Assembly (NCBI GenBank): GCA_028696185.1
Contig: JAQVHL010000007.1
Span: 1 to 61,088, forward strand
Source of the DNA: Halothiobacillaceae bacterium
Lineage (GTDB): Bacteria > Pseudomonadota > Gammaproteobacteria > Halothiobacillales > Halothiobacillaceae
Direction: 5' to 3'
Length of the DNA stretch: 61,088 bases
A program made the position numbers and the translations under genes. Numbering within the stretch: position 1 is the first letter of the stretch; each line of letters opens with the position of its first letter. Positions 38,180 through 47,516 of the stretch are shown here, in pieces. The notes under the pieces were generated by a model. The model saw only the letters and a program-made list of their open reading frames with translations. It had not been told where the DNA came from and ran no database searches.

Positions 38180-40285
38180 CTATTCCAGCACCGATCCGCG
38201 AAACTCGCGGGCGAAGCGTTCGAGTTCTTCCGCGCGCATGGGTTTGCCGAGCAGATAGCCCTGGATTTCGGTCACGCCCAGTGCATCGACAAAATCACGC
38301 TGACGCAGGGTTTCCACGCCTTCAGCAATGGTCGTCAAGCCCAGGCTCTGGGCAATGGCGGTAATGGCGCGCACGATGGCGCGGTCGCGTGGGGTGTCGG
38401 TGATATGCATCACGAAGGCGCGATCGATCTTGATGGTGTCGATGGGAAAGCGCAGCAGGTATTCGAGTGAGGAGTAGCCGATACCAAAATCGTCGATAGC
38501 GATCTTGAAGCCCTTCTGCCGCAGCGCTGCGAGCAGGGTCAGGGTGGTATCCGGATCGTGCATGGCCAGGCTTTCGGTGATTTCCAGCTCGATCAGGCCA
38601 GGGTCTACACCGATGCGCTGTGCGGTGTCGTGTATTTGCGTGGCAAGCTGGCCGTCAACAAACTGTCGAGGTGACAGGTTGACGCCGACGCGCAGGCGCA
38701 GTTTTCGTTCGCTCCATTCCCGTGCCTGTCGGCAGGCTTCTTCGAGTATCCATTGTCCCAGGGCACCGATCAGGCCGATTTCCTCAAGGATGGGGATGAA
38801 TACCGGGGGCGGGATCAGGCCCTGTTCGGGGTGTTGCCAGCGGATCAGGGCTTCGACACCGACGATGCGGTCGGTGCGCAGGTCAAGCTGTGGCTGGTAG
38901 ACCAGGTGGAATTGTTCGTGGTGGCGGTCCATGGCCAGACGCAGGGCATGTTCGAGGGCAAGGGCTTCTTCGGCGGCACGCCCCAGGCGAGCGGATTGGA
39001 CGGCGATGCCGTGGTTGCCCAGCTCGCGGGCATGATGCTGGGCCTCCTGAGCCGATTGCAGCAGGCTTTCGCCGTCCAGGGCATGTTCGGGGAAACCGGC
39101 AATGCCGACGCTGATGTTGACGAAGACTTCGCGATCCTCGATGCGTACGGGTTGATTGAAATTTTCCAGCAGGTGGCGGGCTTGATGGGTGGCCTGCTCC
39201 GGTGACTGATCGGTCAGTAGCACGGCAAATTCATCACCACCGATGCGCGCCACATTGGCATCTGCCGGCAGCTTTTCCTTGAGGCGTTGGGCTATAAGGC
39301 CAATGAGCAAATCGCCAGCGGCGGTGCCCAGTGCGTCGTTGATGCGTGCCAGACGCGCGATGTCGAGCAGCGCGACACTGAGCTGGCCGCCCTTGTTCTT
39401 GGCCGTGTCGATGGCCGTATCGAGCTGGCGCAGGAAGAAGCGCCGGTTGGGCAGGCCGGTAAGGTTGTCGTGCAGGGAGAGATAATCAACAAGCATCTCC
39501 GTGCGTCGGATACCGGTGACATCCTGATAGGCGCCCAGGAGGATGAGGTTTTCGTGGGGGCGCTCGTCCGGTTCGGGGGGTTCACAGGCCAGGCGCAGGA
39601 TGCGTTCTTCGCCGTGATCGTCACGCAGGCGGAATTCCACGTCCAGGGGAGCATTAGCGCGGCGGGCGACATTGAGCGCCTGACGCAGGCGCAGCCGGTC
39701 GTCTACATGCACCCGCTCAAGCAGGGCATCGAGGTGGGCCATGCTTTGCGGGCTCAGGTGAAGTTGCTCGTGCATGTCTTCCGACCACTCCAGGCGGTCG
39801 GAGGCGGTGTGCCACTGCCAGTAACCCACACGGGTGAGATGGCGGGCGCTTTTCTGGCGCATGCGGTTATGGCGCAGCTCGCGGGTCATGTCACTGGCGC
39901 GCAGGGCGTAGCGTACACGCTGGGTCAGGAGTGGCCAGTTGATGGGCTTGGTGATGAAGTCCGTGGCGCCGGAGTCGAAAGCCTGTTCGATGGCGCTCAT
40001 GTCGTCGGCGCCGGTGAGCATGAGGATGGGGACGCCGCTTTCCGGGTCGAGCTGGCGCATTTCACGGCAGGCCGTATAGCCGTCCATGACCGGCATCATG
40101 ACATCGAGCAGAACCAGGGCCGGACGACGGTTGCGAAACGCGTCCAGTGCGGCGGCGCCATCGCCGGCTTCGACGACGCGATATCCCTGCTTGCCGAGCA
40201 CGCTGTGCAGCAACATGCGGGTGGAGAGATCATCATCGACAATCAGGAGTTCGCATTCGGCGCGGGGGGGATCGTTGAGGCTCAT
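38180..40285 (-). CDS. Response regulator with REC-PAS-GGDEF-EAL (c-di-GMP turnover)
   Basis: A 701-residue cytoplasmic protein. The N-terminal receiver domain has IVDDDLSTRML, the phospho-acceptor Asp about residue 61 (LVLLDVMMPVMDGY) and ITKPI. A PAS/PAC segment (about 150-260) follows. GGDEF (about 270-425) has an intact RIGGDEFAVL and EAL (about 440-690) has VEALIRWQHPE, DDFGIGYSSLEYLLRF and a TTIAEGVET end. Both catalytic motifs look intact. It overlaps the upstream kinase stop (ATGA), so its phosphorylation by that kinase is likely. The net c-di-GMP effect is unknown. Confidence 0.94.
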   Translation of the reverse strand: MSLNDPPRAECELLIVDDDLSTRMLLHSVLGKQGYRVVEAGDGAAALDAFRNRRPALVLLDVMMPVMDGYTACREMRQLDPESGVPILMLTGADDMSAIEQAFDSGATDFITKPINWPLLTQRVRYALRASDMTRELRHNRMRQKSARHLTRVGYWQWHTASDRLEWSEDMHEQLHLSPQSMAHLDALLERVHVDDRLRLRQALNVARRANAPLDVEFRLRDDHGEERILRLACEPPEPDERPHENLILLGAYQDVTGIRRTEMLVDYLSLHDNLTGLPNRRFFLRQLDTAIDTAKNKGGQLSVALLDIARLARINDALGTAAGDLLIGLIAQRLKEKLPADANVARIGGDEFAVLLTDQSPEQATHQARHLLENFNQPVRIEDREVFVNISVGIAGFPEHALDGESLLQSAQEAQHHARELGNHGIAVQSARLGRAAEEALALEHALRLAMDRHHEQFHLVYQPQLDLRTDRIVGVEALIRWQHPEQGLIPPPVFIPILEEIGLIGALGQWILEEACRQAREWSERKLRLRVGVNLSPRQFVDGQLATQIHDTAQRIGVDPGLIELEITESLAMHDPDTTLTLLAALRQKGFKIAIDDFGIGYSSLEYLLRFPIDTIKIDRAFVMHITDTPRDRAIVRAITAIAQSLGLTTIAEGVETLRQRDFVDALGVTEIQGYLLGKPMRAEELERFAREFRGSVLE

Positions 40286-43200
40286 GCGGCGGTTCCGTCG
40301 AGATAGGCTTGCAGGGCCGCACGGGTGCGGGTTGCCAGCGGGGTGAGTGCCTCAATGAGCTCATCGGAGATGGGCTCGGGACGAGCGCACAGACGTTCAA
40401 TGTCCCGCGCCAGATGCGAGAGCGGCAGGGCGCCCAGATTGCCTGCGCTGCCCTTGAGCGCATGGGCGCGGGCACGCAAGGTATCCCGGTCGTCGTCGCG
40501 GTGCGCGGCACGCAGGCCATTGAGCTGTTCATCCAGCTGGCTCAGGAAATAACGCACGATCTCCAGGAGTTCGTCGCCAATGGCCTCGCGCAGCTCGTCG
40601 AGCAAGGGCCTGTTGATGGGTTCGGCTTGCGCCGTTTCGTCGTGGGTCGGGGCAGGGAGTGTCGGTTCCCCGTTCAGGTTTGAATCGACGTGCCCTTGCG
40701 CCCTTTCGGTATCGGGGCGGGCATCGGAATCAGGCAGCAGGGCCAGCAGGTGTTCCAGCAGGGCCTGGCTGGTGTAGGGCTTGCTCAGAACGGCGTTCAT
40801 GCCGGCCTCGATGCAGCGGTCAACTTCATCGGTGCCGGCGTGTGCGGTGAGGGCCAGGATGGGCACCGGTGTTTTCCCTTGGCTGGCTTCGCGTTCGCGT
40901 AGCCGGTGTGTGGCGGTCGGTCCGTCCATGACCGGCATCTGGCAGTCCATCAAAATCAGGTCGAAGTGTTGCTCTTCGAGGCGTTGCAGCGCTTCGACGC
41001 CCTGTGTGGCTTCGACGGTTTCCACCCCGTGGCGGGCGAGGATGCGGCAGGCCAGCAGGCGATTGACCTCCTGGTCTTCCACCACCAGAACGCGGCGGCC
41101 ACTCAGGGTTTTTGCCAGGGGGGCGGCGGCGGGCTGCGCTGTCGAGGGCATTGTCGTGGCAGGATTGCGCAGACGCAGGAGGATGCCGCGCAGATGATCC
41201 TGGGTGACGGGTTTGGCAACGAAGGCGTCGATGATGCCGGCATCGAGGGCGGCGGACTCCCGTTGGTCGGATACCGAGGAAACCAGCACGATGCGCATGT
41301 CCGGACGCAGGCTCTTGAGCGTGGCGGCCAGTTGAAGCCCGTCCATGTCGGGCATCATCATGTCGAGCAGGGCCATGTCCGGGGGGCTTCCGCCGGGAAT
41401 CTGGCCGCTGGCCCAGGCGAGGGCCTGACGTGGGGTATCGAAGCTGTGCGGGCTCATGCCCCAATTGGCGGTAAAGCGTTCCAGAATCAGACGATTGGTG
41501 AGTATGTCATCGACGATCAGCACGCTTACCCCATCCAGCCATGTACTTTCCTGCGTTTCCGAGGGCAGTTGCGGCGCCGGAGGCAGGGTCACGTCGAACC
41601 AGAAGGTACTGCCCTGACCGGGTTGGGAGTTGACGGCCAGGCGTCCGCCCATCAGTTCGACCAGCTTGCGGCTCAGGGTCAGGCCCAGTCCCGTGCCGCC
41701 GTAACGGCGGGTGGTGGAGCCATCGGCTTGGGTGAAGGCTTCGAAGATGTGTTCCTGGGCTTCGGGAGCAATGCCGATGCCGGTGTCCACAACCGCCATA
41801 CGCACGCTGTCGCAGCCCTCGCCACTGGGCAGGGCGCGTACGACGACTTCGCCTTCTTCGGTGAACTTGATGGCATTGCCCAGCAGGTTGATGATGATCT
41901 GCCGCAGACGCAAGGGGTCGCCATAGACGCGACGCGGCAGATCGGGATCGACGAAGACGGAGAGCTCCAGGCCCTTGGTGTGGGCCTGGGCGGAGAGCAG
42001 CTTGCCGGCGTGCTCGATCAAGGCGGTGAGATCGAACTCGATGTGCTCCAGCTCGATGCGTCCGGCTTCGACCTTGGAGACGTCCAGGATGTCGTTGAGC
42101 AGTCCGAGCAGCATTTCTCCGGAGCGATGGGCAATTTCGATATATTCGCGCTGTTCGGGTGTGAGAGGGGTTTCCAGAACCAGGCCAAGCATCCCGAGTA
42201 CACCGTTGAGCGGTGTGCGGATTTCATGGCTCATGTTGGCGAGGAATTCGGATTTGGCGCGCATGGAGCGTTCGGCGGTGAGACGGGCTTCCTCTCTCGC
42301 CGCTTCCATTTCCCGGCGCGCGCTGATGTCGCGGAATACCGTGACCGAGCCCACGATGCGTCCGTCGCGCACGATGGGGGCGCTGGTGACTTGAACTGGG
42401 ATGGCACCGTGATCCTGCGTGTGGAAATATTCCTCCTCGCTGCTGTAAATCTCGCCACGCAAGGTTCGCGTGCGGATCGGGCAGGCGTCGATGGGAAGTG
42501 GCGCTTCATGTTCGCCGTGGGCATGGATCAGGTCGTGAGCGATGGCGCCCTGCAAGCGTGAGGCGTTAAAACCGAGCAGGCGGGTGAGGGCGGGGTTCCA
42601 GAAGTCGATCCGGCCTTGGGCGTCCTGTACGAACAGCCCGTCGGCCATGTTGTCGGTGATCGCCCGCAGGGTGCGACGTTCGTTGTCCAGAGCCTGACGA
42701 TTGCGATACTGGGCGCGGGCGAAGAGCATCAGGCCGAGCAGCATCAGGCCCCCGAGGGCGCCAAGTACGGCAAAATTTGTTGTCGTGTGTGCCAGCGCCT
42801 GGGCCGGGGCATAGGCTACAAGGTAGCCCGAGAGCTGACCGTTCAGGTCGCGCACCGGCAAAAAATGCATGGCCTGGAAAGCGTCCTGGAGCCCGAAGCT
42901 GGGTACGGCGAAGCGTTCGCCGGCCCGTAAGCGTTCGGCAATGGTAGCTCGCGAGGTGAGAAGTGTGGACTCCATACGCTCGATGCGCTCGCTGCGCGCA
43001 CGAGGCGCGCGATGCTCGATGCGTGCCTGAATGTCTTCAATAACGTAATCCGGTGTCAAGGGGACGGAAAAAAGCATCTCCTCGTCCAGCCCGCCCATGC
43101 GCCCGGTCAGGCTGCTCTTGCGTATCCAGAAGGCAAATTCATTGCCGGGCAGCACATCGCCCAAACCGCGCGAGATGGCGTCGAAGGAAATGCTGGCCTC

Positions 43201-43731
43201 CACCGAGCCCAGCAGGCGCTCGCCATCCAGGATGGGGAAGACATAACGGTAGCCGTGGAAGAGCTTGCCGCTTTCGAAGCCCTCGGTCGGTTCACGGGTC
43301 ATCAGGGTGCGACGTATGCTGGGGCGGGCTTCGAGCAGGTCGTCACCCGAGACTTCAGGCTTGTGGAAGCGCAGATAGCTGCGCCCGTCCGCCGTGTGGA
43401 AATGCAGTTGCACGAGATCGTAGCCCAGCATGCGCCGGTATTCCGGCCACAGGGCGCGCAACAGGCGCCCGCGCAGTACGGCTTGTTCATCGCCTGTGGC
43501 ATTCACGCCGTCTTCGAACAGGTGCAGCACCCCCGGCCGGTTGATGACCGTGTCGTACATCAGCTGGCTGGTGCGCCCGTAGGCATGCACCAGTGCCTCG
43601 TAGGCGCTGTGAATCTCGTGGGTGTGCTGTTCAAGCTGGGTGTGCATGCTGTCGCGCCATAACAGGTAGACCAGCCCCAGCAGTGCGCCTTCCAGCGCCA
43701 GAACCAGCAGCAGAAAGCGCAGATGTCTCAT
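40282..43731 (-). CDS. Hybrid sensor histidine kinase (dCache-PAS-HisKA-HATPase-REC-REC-Hpt)
   Basis: An 1149-residue inner-membrane kinase. TM1 (about 6-24) and TM2 (about 310-330) bracket a large periplasmic sensor resembling dCache_3 (LHFHTADGRSYLRFHKPE). Then come PAS (about 345-465), HisKA with the phospho-His in MSHEIRTPLNG (about residue 502), HATPase (DTGIGIAPEAQEHIFEAF, GGTGLGLTLS), two receiver domains (LLDMMMPDMDG and LMDCQMPVMDG), and a C-terminal Hpt (HALKGSAGNLGALP). The full phosphorelay is present in one chain. The start at 43731 overlaps the PhnD-like gene (ATGA). REC1 has VLIVDDILTN, where the second acidic residue is normal, so it may also be active. Confidence 0.94.
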   Translation of the reverse strand: MRHLRFLLLVLALEGALLGLVYLLWRDSMHTQLEQHTHEIHSAYEALVHAYGRTSQLMYDTVINRPGVLHLFEDGVNATGDEQAVLRGRLLRALWPEYRRMLGYDLVQLHFHTADGRSYLRFHKPEVSGDDLLEARPSIRRTLMTREPTEGFESGKLFHGYRYVFPILDGERLLGSVEASISFDAISRGLGDVLPGNEFAFWIRKSSLTGRMGGLDEEMLFSVPLTPDYVIEDIQARIEHRAPRARSERIERMESTLLTSRATIAERLRAGERFAVPSFGLQDAFQAMHFLPVRDLNGQLSGYLVAYAPAQALAHTTTNFAVLGALGGLMLLGLMLFARAQYRNRQALDNERRTLRAITDNMADGLFVQDAQGRIDFWNPALTRLLGFNASRLQGAIAHDLIHAHGEHEAPLPIDACPIRTRTLRGEIYSSEEEYFHTQDHGAIPVQVTSAPIVRDGRIVGSVTVFRDISARREMEAAREEARLTAERSMRAKSEFLANMSHEIRTPLNGVLGMLGLVLETPLTPEQREYIEIAHRSGEMLLGLLNDILDVSKVEAGRIELEHIEFDLTALIEHAGKLLSAQAHTKGLELSVFVDPDLPRRVYGDPLRLRQIIINLLGNAIKFTEEGEVVVRALPSGEGCDSVRMAVVDTGIGIAPEAQEHIFEAFTQADGSTTRRYGGTGLGLTLSRKLVELMGGRLAVNSQPGQGSTFWFDVTLPPAPQLPSETQESTWLDGVSVLIVDDILTNRLILERFTANWGMSPHSFDTPRQALAWASGQIPGGSPPDMALLDMMMPDMDGLQLAATLKSLRPDMRIVLVSSVSDQRESAALDAGIIDAFVAKPVTQDHLRGILLRLRNPATTMPSTAQPAAAPLAKTLSGRRVLVVEDQEVNRLLACRILARHGVETVEATQGVEALQRLEEQHFDLILMDCQMPVMDGPTATHRLREREASQGKTPVPILALTAHAGTDEVDRCIEAGMNAVLSKPYTSQALLEHLLALLPDSDARPDTERAQGHVDSNLNGEPTLPAPTHDETAQAEPINRPLLDELREAIGDELLEIVRYFLSQLDEQLNGLRAAHRDDDRDTLRARAHALKGSAGNLGALPLSHLARDIERLCARPEPISDELIEALTPLATRTRAALQAYLDGTAA

Positions 43732-44648
43732 CGGGAGTCTCCCGTGCCGTTCAAGACGGAGGAGGGCAACCAACCGATTTGTGCGATCTTGGCACGCAGG
43801 GCGTCGTAATCGGCATCCTGCGCGGCGATGGCGCCATGGCGTATCAGTGTGTTCCAGTGGGCTGTCGCGGCCGCATCTTCCGCCCTCTGGCGGGGAGCAA
43901 GGCGGGTGAACGCTTCGGTCAGACGGGCGATTTCCTCATCGCTCAGGGAGGCACGGTTGACCACCAGCGCAAATCCGGGCACGGGTTCCGTCCGCGCGAT
44001 CACGCGCACGCCCAGCGAGGCAAAGCGATGGGCCACGTTTTCGCGCACGCTGCCAAGCGCGTAATCCCCGGTCACTACGGCGGTGGCGACCTTGTCGTGT
44101 CGGCCAAGATACTCATGCGCGGTCTGTTCGATGTCCAGGCCGGCGCCCTTGAGCAGCCAGGCAGCAGAAACATAGCCGCAGGTGGACAGCGGCTGGGTGA
44201 GGGCCAGGCGTGCGCCCGCGTAGTCGCCCAGCGGACGGACATCGTCGGCAAAGGCGATCAGGGCGCATGAATAGCTGGGGCGGCCGTCCTGCTCAAGAAA
44301 GCGCACGATGGGCAGCGCTTCGGCCGACTGCCCGCGCAGGGCAATATAGGGCAAAGGGCCGAGAACGGCGATGTCGATCTGCCCCTCCCGGAAGCGGTTC
44401 AACAGCGTTTCGTAGCGGTCGATGCCCTCGATGAGCACGGACCGCCCAAGCTGGTTTTCGATGAGCTCGGCCGGCCCCAGGTAGCCTTTGATCTCGTCCG
44501 GGTGGCTCTCCAGGAGCAGGGGCGCGAAAACCAGCGCGCGCGGTGTTTCTGCCCACGCCCCTGACGCGCCGATAAAGCCGGACAGCCCGAGAGCGAGCAC
44601 CGCCGCGCGGCAAGGAAAAGCCCTGTTGATCAGATGATGCGGATTCAT
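43728..44648 (-). CDS. Periplasmic PhnD-like substrate-binding protein
   Basis: A 306-residue protein with a signal peptide ending AWA (about residue 33). It has a type 2 periplasmic binding fold of the phosphate/phosphite/phosphonate group: FAPLLLESHPDEIKGYL, then EGQIDIAVLGPLPYI, STCGYVSAAWLL and ATAVVTGDYALGSVREN. No permease or ATPase genes flank it. Instead it begins a coupled operon with a sensor kinase, so it probably binds a ligand and presents it to the kinase rather than feeding a transporter. Ligand unknown. The ATG at 44648 is chosen; a frame from 44687 has a poorer signal start. Confidence 0.85.
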   Translation of the reverse strand: MNPHHLINRAFPCRAAVLALGLSGFIGASGAWAETPRALVFAPLLLESHPDEIKGYLGPAELIENQLGRSVLIEGIDRYETLLNRFREGQIDIAVLGPLPYIALRGQSAEALPIVRFLEQDGRPSYSCALIAFADDVRPLGDYAGARLALTQPLSTCGYVSAAWLLKGAGLDIEQTAHEYLGRHDKVATAVVTGDYALGSVRENVAHRFASLGVRVIARTEPVPGFALVVNRASLSDEEIARLTEAFTRLAPRQRAEDAAATAHWNTLIRHGAIAAQDADYDALRAKIAQIGWLPSSVLNGTGDSR

Positions 44649-44701
44649 GCGCTCATGATGCCAGATACACGCCCGGGCCGGAATCAAGGGTGGGTTTGAG
44701 T

Positions 44702-45847
44702 CTATCGAATGTCCCGTGCTGCACGCTCCAGCAGAACCAGTACTTCACAGTGCCCGGTGTGCGGAAACAAATCGAACAGACGCGCCTTGCGCGGTGTGAA
44801 GACCCGCATTCGTCGGATATCGCGGGCCAGGGTTTCGGGGTTGCAACTGGAATACAGAACCCAGCGGGCCGGGGATGCGGCGAGAAAATCGCATAGCGCA
44901 TCGCCAATGCCCCGGCGGGGCGGGTTGACCAGCACCAGCTCGGGAACATCGGCGCCGCCTCGCGCGAAGTCGGTCGCATCCAGTGCGCGAAAATGCAGCC
45001 CGCTCAGCCCCCCTTCCGTGGCACTGCGCTGCGCACTGGCGATGGCCTCTGCACTGATCTCGATGCCGGTGACCGGGCCTTGTACCTCGCGGGCGCAGTG
45101 CAGGGCAAAGCCACCCACACCACAAAACAGATCCCATAACCCACGTGGCGCCAATTCGCCAACCCAGGCGCGGGCGGTGAGGTACAACTCGCGGGCCAGT
45201 GTCGAGTGGGTCTGGAAAAAGCTCTTGGGCCGCAAATGCAGGGTGATCTCCCCCAGCTGCATGGGGAGGCTTTCTTCGCCGTACAGGTGGATTTCCTGCT
45301 CGCCTTCGAGAACAGCCTTGTGTTCCGGTTGCAGATTGGCCGAGACGAGCGTCAATTCCGGAATGGCGCACAGCAACTGCGGCAGGTGCTTGCGCAGGCG
45401 GGGCAGGGCCTCGGTCGAGCGCAGGACGAAACGCAGCATCAGCCGACCGCTTTGCTCGCAGAGCGTCAGCAGCAGATATTTGAGTTCCCCGCGCCGGGTG
45501 GACAGATCGTAAGGCGTCAGTCGTGCCAGAGTGATGAATTCACGCAGGGCAGGGAAGTGTCGGGCAAGCGCTTCGGGATAGAGCGGACAATCGCTCAAAT
45601 CATGCGCCGGCCCCTGGGGGCTGAGAACCCCCAGCACGGGGGCATCCACGCTGCCAGCGACGCCCATCTTTGCCTTGTTGCGAAAGCCCTGGGGGGCACT
45701 TTGCGCAGGCGGCAGCCAGGGAAAATCGCCAAACGGAGCCAGCAGGGCCGCGCAATGGGCCTGTTTGTCGGCCAGTTGCCGCTCGTAGGGCTGTTCGATG
45801 AGAGTGCAGGAGCGGCAACGCCCCTGGGCATGGGCAGGACAATACAT
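44702..45847 (-). CDS. rlmC: 23S rRNA (uracil-747-C5)-methyltransferase RlmC
   Basis: A 381-residue SAM-dependent m5U methyltransferase (RumB). The four Fe-S cluster cysteines lie early (C3, C11, C14 in MYCPAHAQGRCRSC, and a fourth in LSDCPLYPEAL). The catalytic domain has LWDLFCGVGGFAL, VLVNPPRRGIGD and the nucleophilic Cys in YSSCNPETLARDI. Length matches E. coli RlmC (375), and it lacks the TRAM domain of RlmD. Confidence 0.95.
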   Translation of the reverse strand: MYCPAHAQGRCRSCTLIEQPYERQLADKQAHCAALLAPFGDFPWLPPAQSAPQGFRNKAKMGVAGSVDAPVLGVLSPQGPAHDLSDCPLYPEALARHFPALREFITLARLTPYDLSTRRGELKYLLLTLCEQSGRLMLRFVLRSTEALPRLRKHLPQLLCAIPELTLVSANLQPEHKAVLEGEQEIHLYGEESLPMQLGEITLHLRPKSFFQTHSTLARELYLTARAWVGELAPRGLWDLFCGVGGFALHCAREVQGPVTGIEISAEAIASAQRSATEGGLSGLHFRALDATDFARGGADVPELVLVNPPRRGIGDALCDFLAASPARWVLYSSCNPETLARDIRRMRVFTPRKARLFDLFPHTGHCEVLVLLERAARDIR

Positions 45848-45863
45848 CGTTCAGATCGGGTAT

Positions 45864-46325
45864 TCAGGTCGGGTCGGGTTGGCCGATGTCTTCATTCCAC
45901 AGCGAAGGGGAGCGCTGCATGAATTCGTGCATCAGCGCGATGCAGCGCGGATCGTCCAGCACGATCACGTTCACGCCGCGCGAGCGCAGCAGCGCTTCTT
46001 CCCCCATGAAACTGCGGTTCTCCCCGATGACCACGGTGGGAATGCCATAGAGCAGGATGGCCCCGCTGCACATCGGACAGGGCGAGAGTGTGGTGTAAAG
46101 CACGCTTTGCCGGTAGACCGAGGCGGGTTGTCGTCCGGCGTTTTCCAGTGCGTCCATTTCCCCGTGCAGGATCGCGCTGCACTTTTGCACGCGCCGGTTG
46201 TGCCCCCGCCCGATGATGCGTCCTTCGTGCACCAGCACTGAACCGATAGGGATGCCGCCTTCCGCGAAGCCCTGCTGGGCTTCGTCGCAAGCCGCCTGCA
46301 TGAAAGGCGCGTGCCCGGTGTTCAC
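45864..46325 (-). CDS. Cytosine deaminase of the yeast FCY1 type
   Basis: A 153-residue member of the cytidine deaminase-like fold. Zinc ligands are in LHGEMDALEN (His and catalytic Glu) and TLSPCPMCSGAI (two Cys). It aligns along its length with yeast cytosine deaminase rather than TadA: GGIPIGSVLVHEG, GRGHNRRVQKCSAILHGE, LENAGR, YTTLSPCPMCSGAILLYGIP and the C-terminal WNEDIG. It should convert cytosine to uracil, although guanine or other pyrimidine substrates are not excluded. No codB permease is nearby. It is coupled to the SYLF gene (ATGA). Confidence 0.85.
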   Translation of the reverse strand: MNTGHAPFMQAACDEAQQGFAEGGIPIGSVLVHEGRIIGRGHNRRVQKCSAILHGEMDALENAGRQPASVYRQSVLYTTLSPCPMCSGAILLYGIPTVVIGENRSFMGEEALLRSRGVNVIVLDDPRCIALMHEFMQRSPSLWNEDIGQPDPT

Positions 46326-47002
46326 TTCGTGGCCTTGCGCAGCGCAGCGCGCAGGGCATCTGCCCCGGCATTGGCTGCCTTGCCGTCACGGACGATTTCG
46401 ATGGGCGTGAGCGGCTTGCCGTAATAAGCGCTGTTCAGGCTGTCGCGCACGTCCAGCACCGAGCCTTCCAGACTCATGCCCACGAACGCGCCCTTGGATT
46501 TGGCGTAGGAGACAAAATCGGCAGTGATACTACCCTTGCCGCCGGCGCCCACCGGTCCGGCCGCCACCGAGGCATCGCCGCCCAGTTTGAGCGAAGAAGC
46601 GTACAGTGAATCCACCGCTTTCGAGCTGTTGGCCAGCATGACCACTTCTGCCGCTTCGCCGCCGAACTGCAAGCCGAAGCTGACCGAGCCCATGGTGTAG
46701 AACGCCGGCAGACTCCAGTCACCCTTGGCGTTTTTGACGAGAAGCACACCCGAGCCCCCCGAGCCACCCAGAAAGAAGCCGCCCTTGATGACCTGCGGGA
46801 AAATCAGCACCCCATGCGCGTTACGGATGCCTTTCTTCAGCGCGCTGTAGTCCGGGTGGGCGAGCATTTCTTCCAGCGAAATGCGTGCGCGGTCAACCAG
46901 CGCCTGCGGGGTTTCGGCGCTTTCCGCCCAGGCGCGCATCGGCAGGGTGGCTGCAAGGCCCAAGCCCAACGCTGTCTTGATGAACCTGCGTCGTGTCGTC
47001 AT
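46322..47002 (-). CDS. SYLF/YSC84-domain protein with Tat signal
   Basis: A 226-residue exported protein. The N-terminus has a twin-arginine motif (TRRRFIK) before a hydrophobic core and AWA cleavage site, which suggests export of a folded protein by Tat. The mature part is a SYLF (YSC84) domain: GVLIFPQVIKGGFFLGGSGGSGVLL and SVSFGLQFGGEAAEVVML are characteristic. SYLF domains bind phosphoinositides in eukaryotes; the bacterial role is unknown. It starts at 47002 with GGAG upstream. Its stop overlaps the deaminase start, so both are on one message. Confidence 0.85.
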   Translation of the reverse strand: MTTRRRFIKTALGLGLAATLPMRAWAESAETPQALVDRARISLEEMLAHPDYSALKKGIRNAHGVLIFPQVIKGGFFLGGSGGSGVLLVKNAKGDWSLPAFYTMGSVSFGLQFGGEAAEVVMLANSSKAVDSLYASSLKLGGDASVAAGPVGAGGKGSITADFVSYAKSKGAFVGMSLEGSVLDVRDSLNSAYYGKPLTPIEIVRDGKAANAGADALRAALRKATK

Positions 47003-47327
47003 TGTCGTCGCTCCTGTGCTTGGATGTCTGTTACACCAGGGCATTTAGGCCCTGAAAGAGAGGCAAGGCTGTGCCGTGGCGCTGCTTCGAAGCGTAGCAC
47101 TTCCTCCGTCACAGCGCGCGTCGGGCGCCTGAAACATCCGGGGGCGGATGCCCCACCTTGCGCCCGAACCGCGCCAGTGTTACCATCTTGTGGCGATATT
47201 TGATTGCAACTTGTTGTTTTTCAAGGGTTGTGCATGGGTTTTTTCCGCGTGGAGGATCCGGTGTGACCAGAAAATGACGTTTGCTTTCCGGCAGGGCCGC
47301 GCTCCGGTGCTGTCGTATCGTGTCCAT

Positions 47328-47440
<113 letters not shown>

Positions 47441-47516
47441 CCCAAATTCCTGGATTCGGTCCGTCAAGGACCGCTTCCGCTTTCCCATCGTCCGAACTGC
47501 CCGATCTGGCTGCCGC

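Noticed and set aside
40906-42561. 551-codon open frame opposite the hybrid kinase
   Set aside because: Shadow of the conserved kinase domains in reverse; no independent ribosome-binding site or family similarity.
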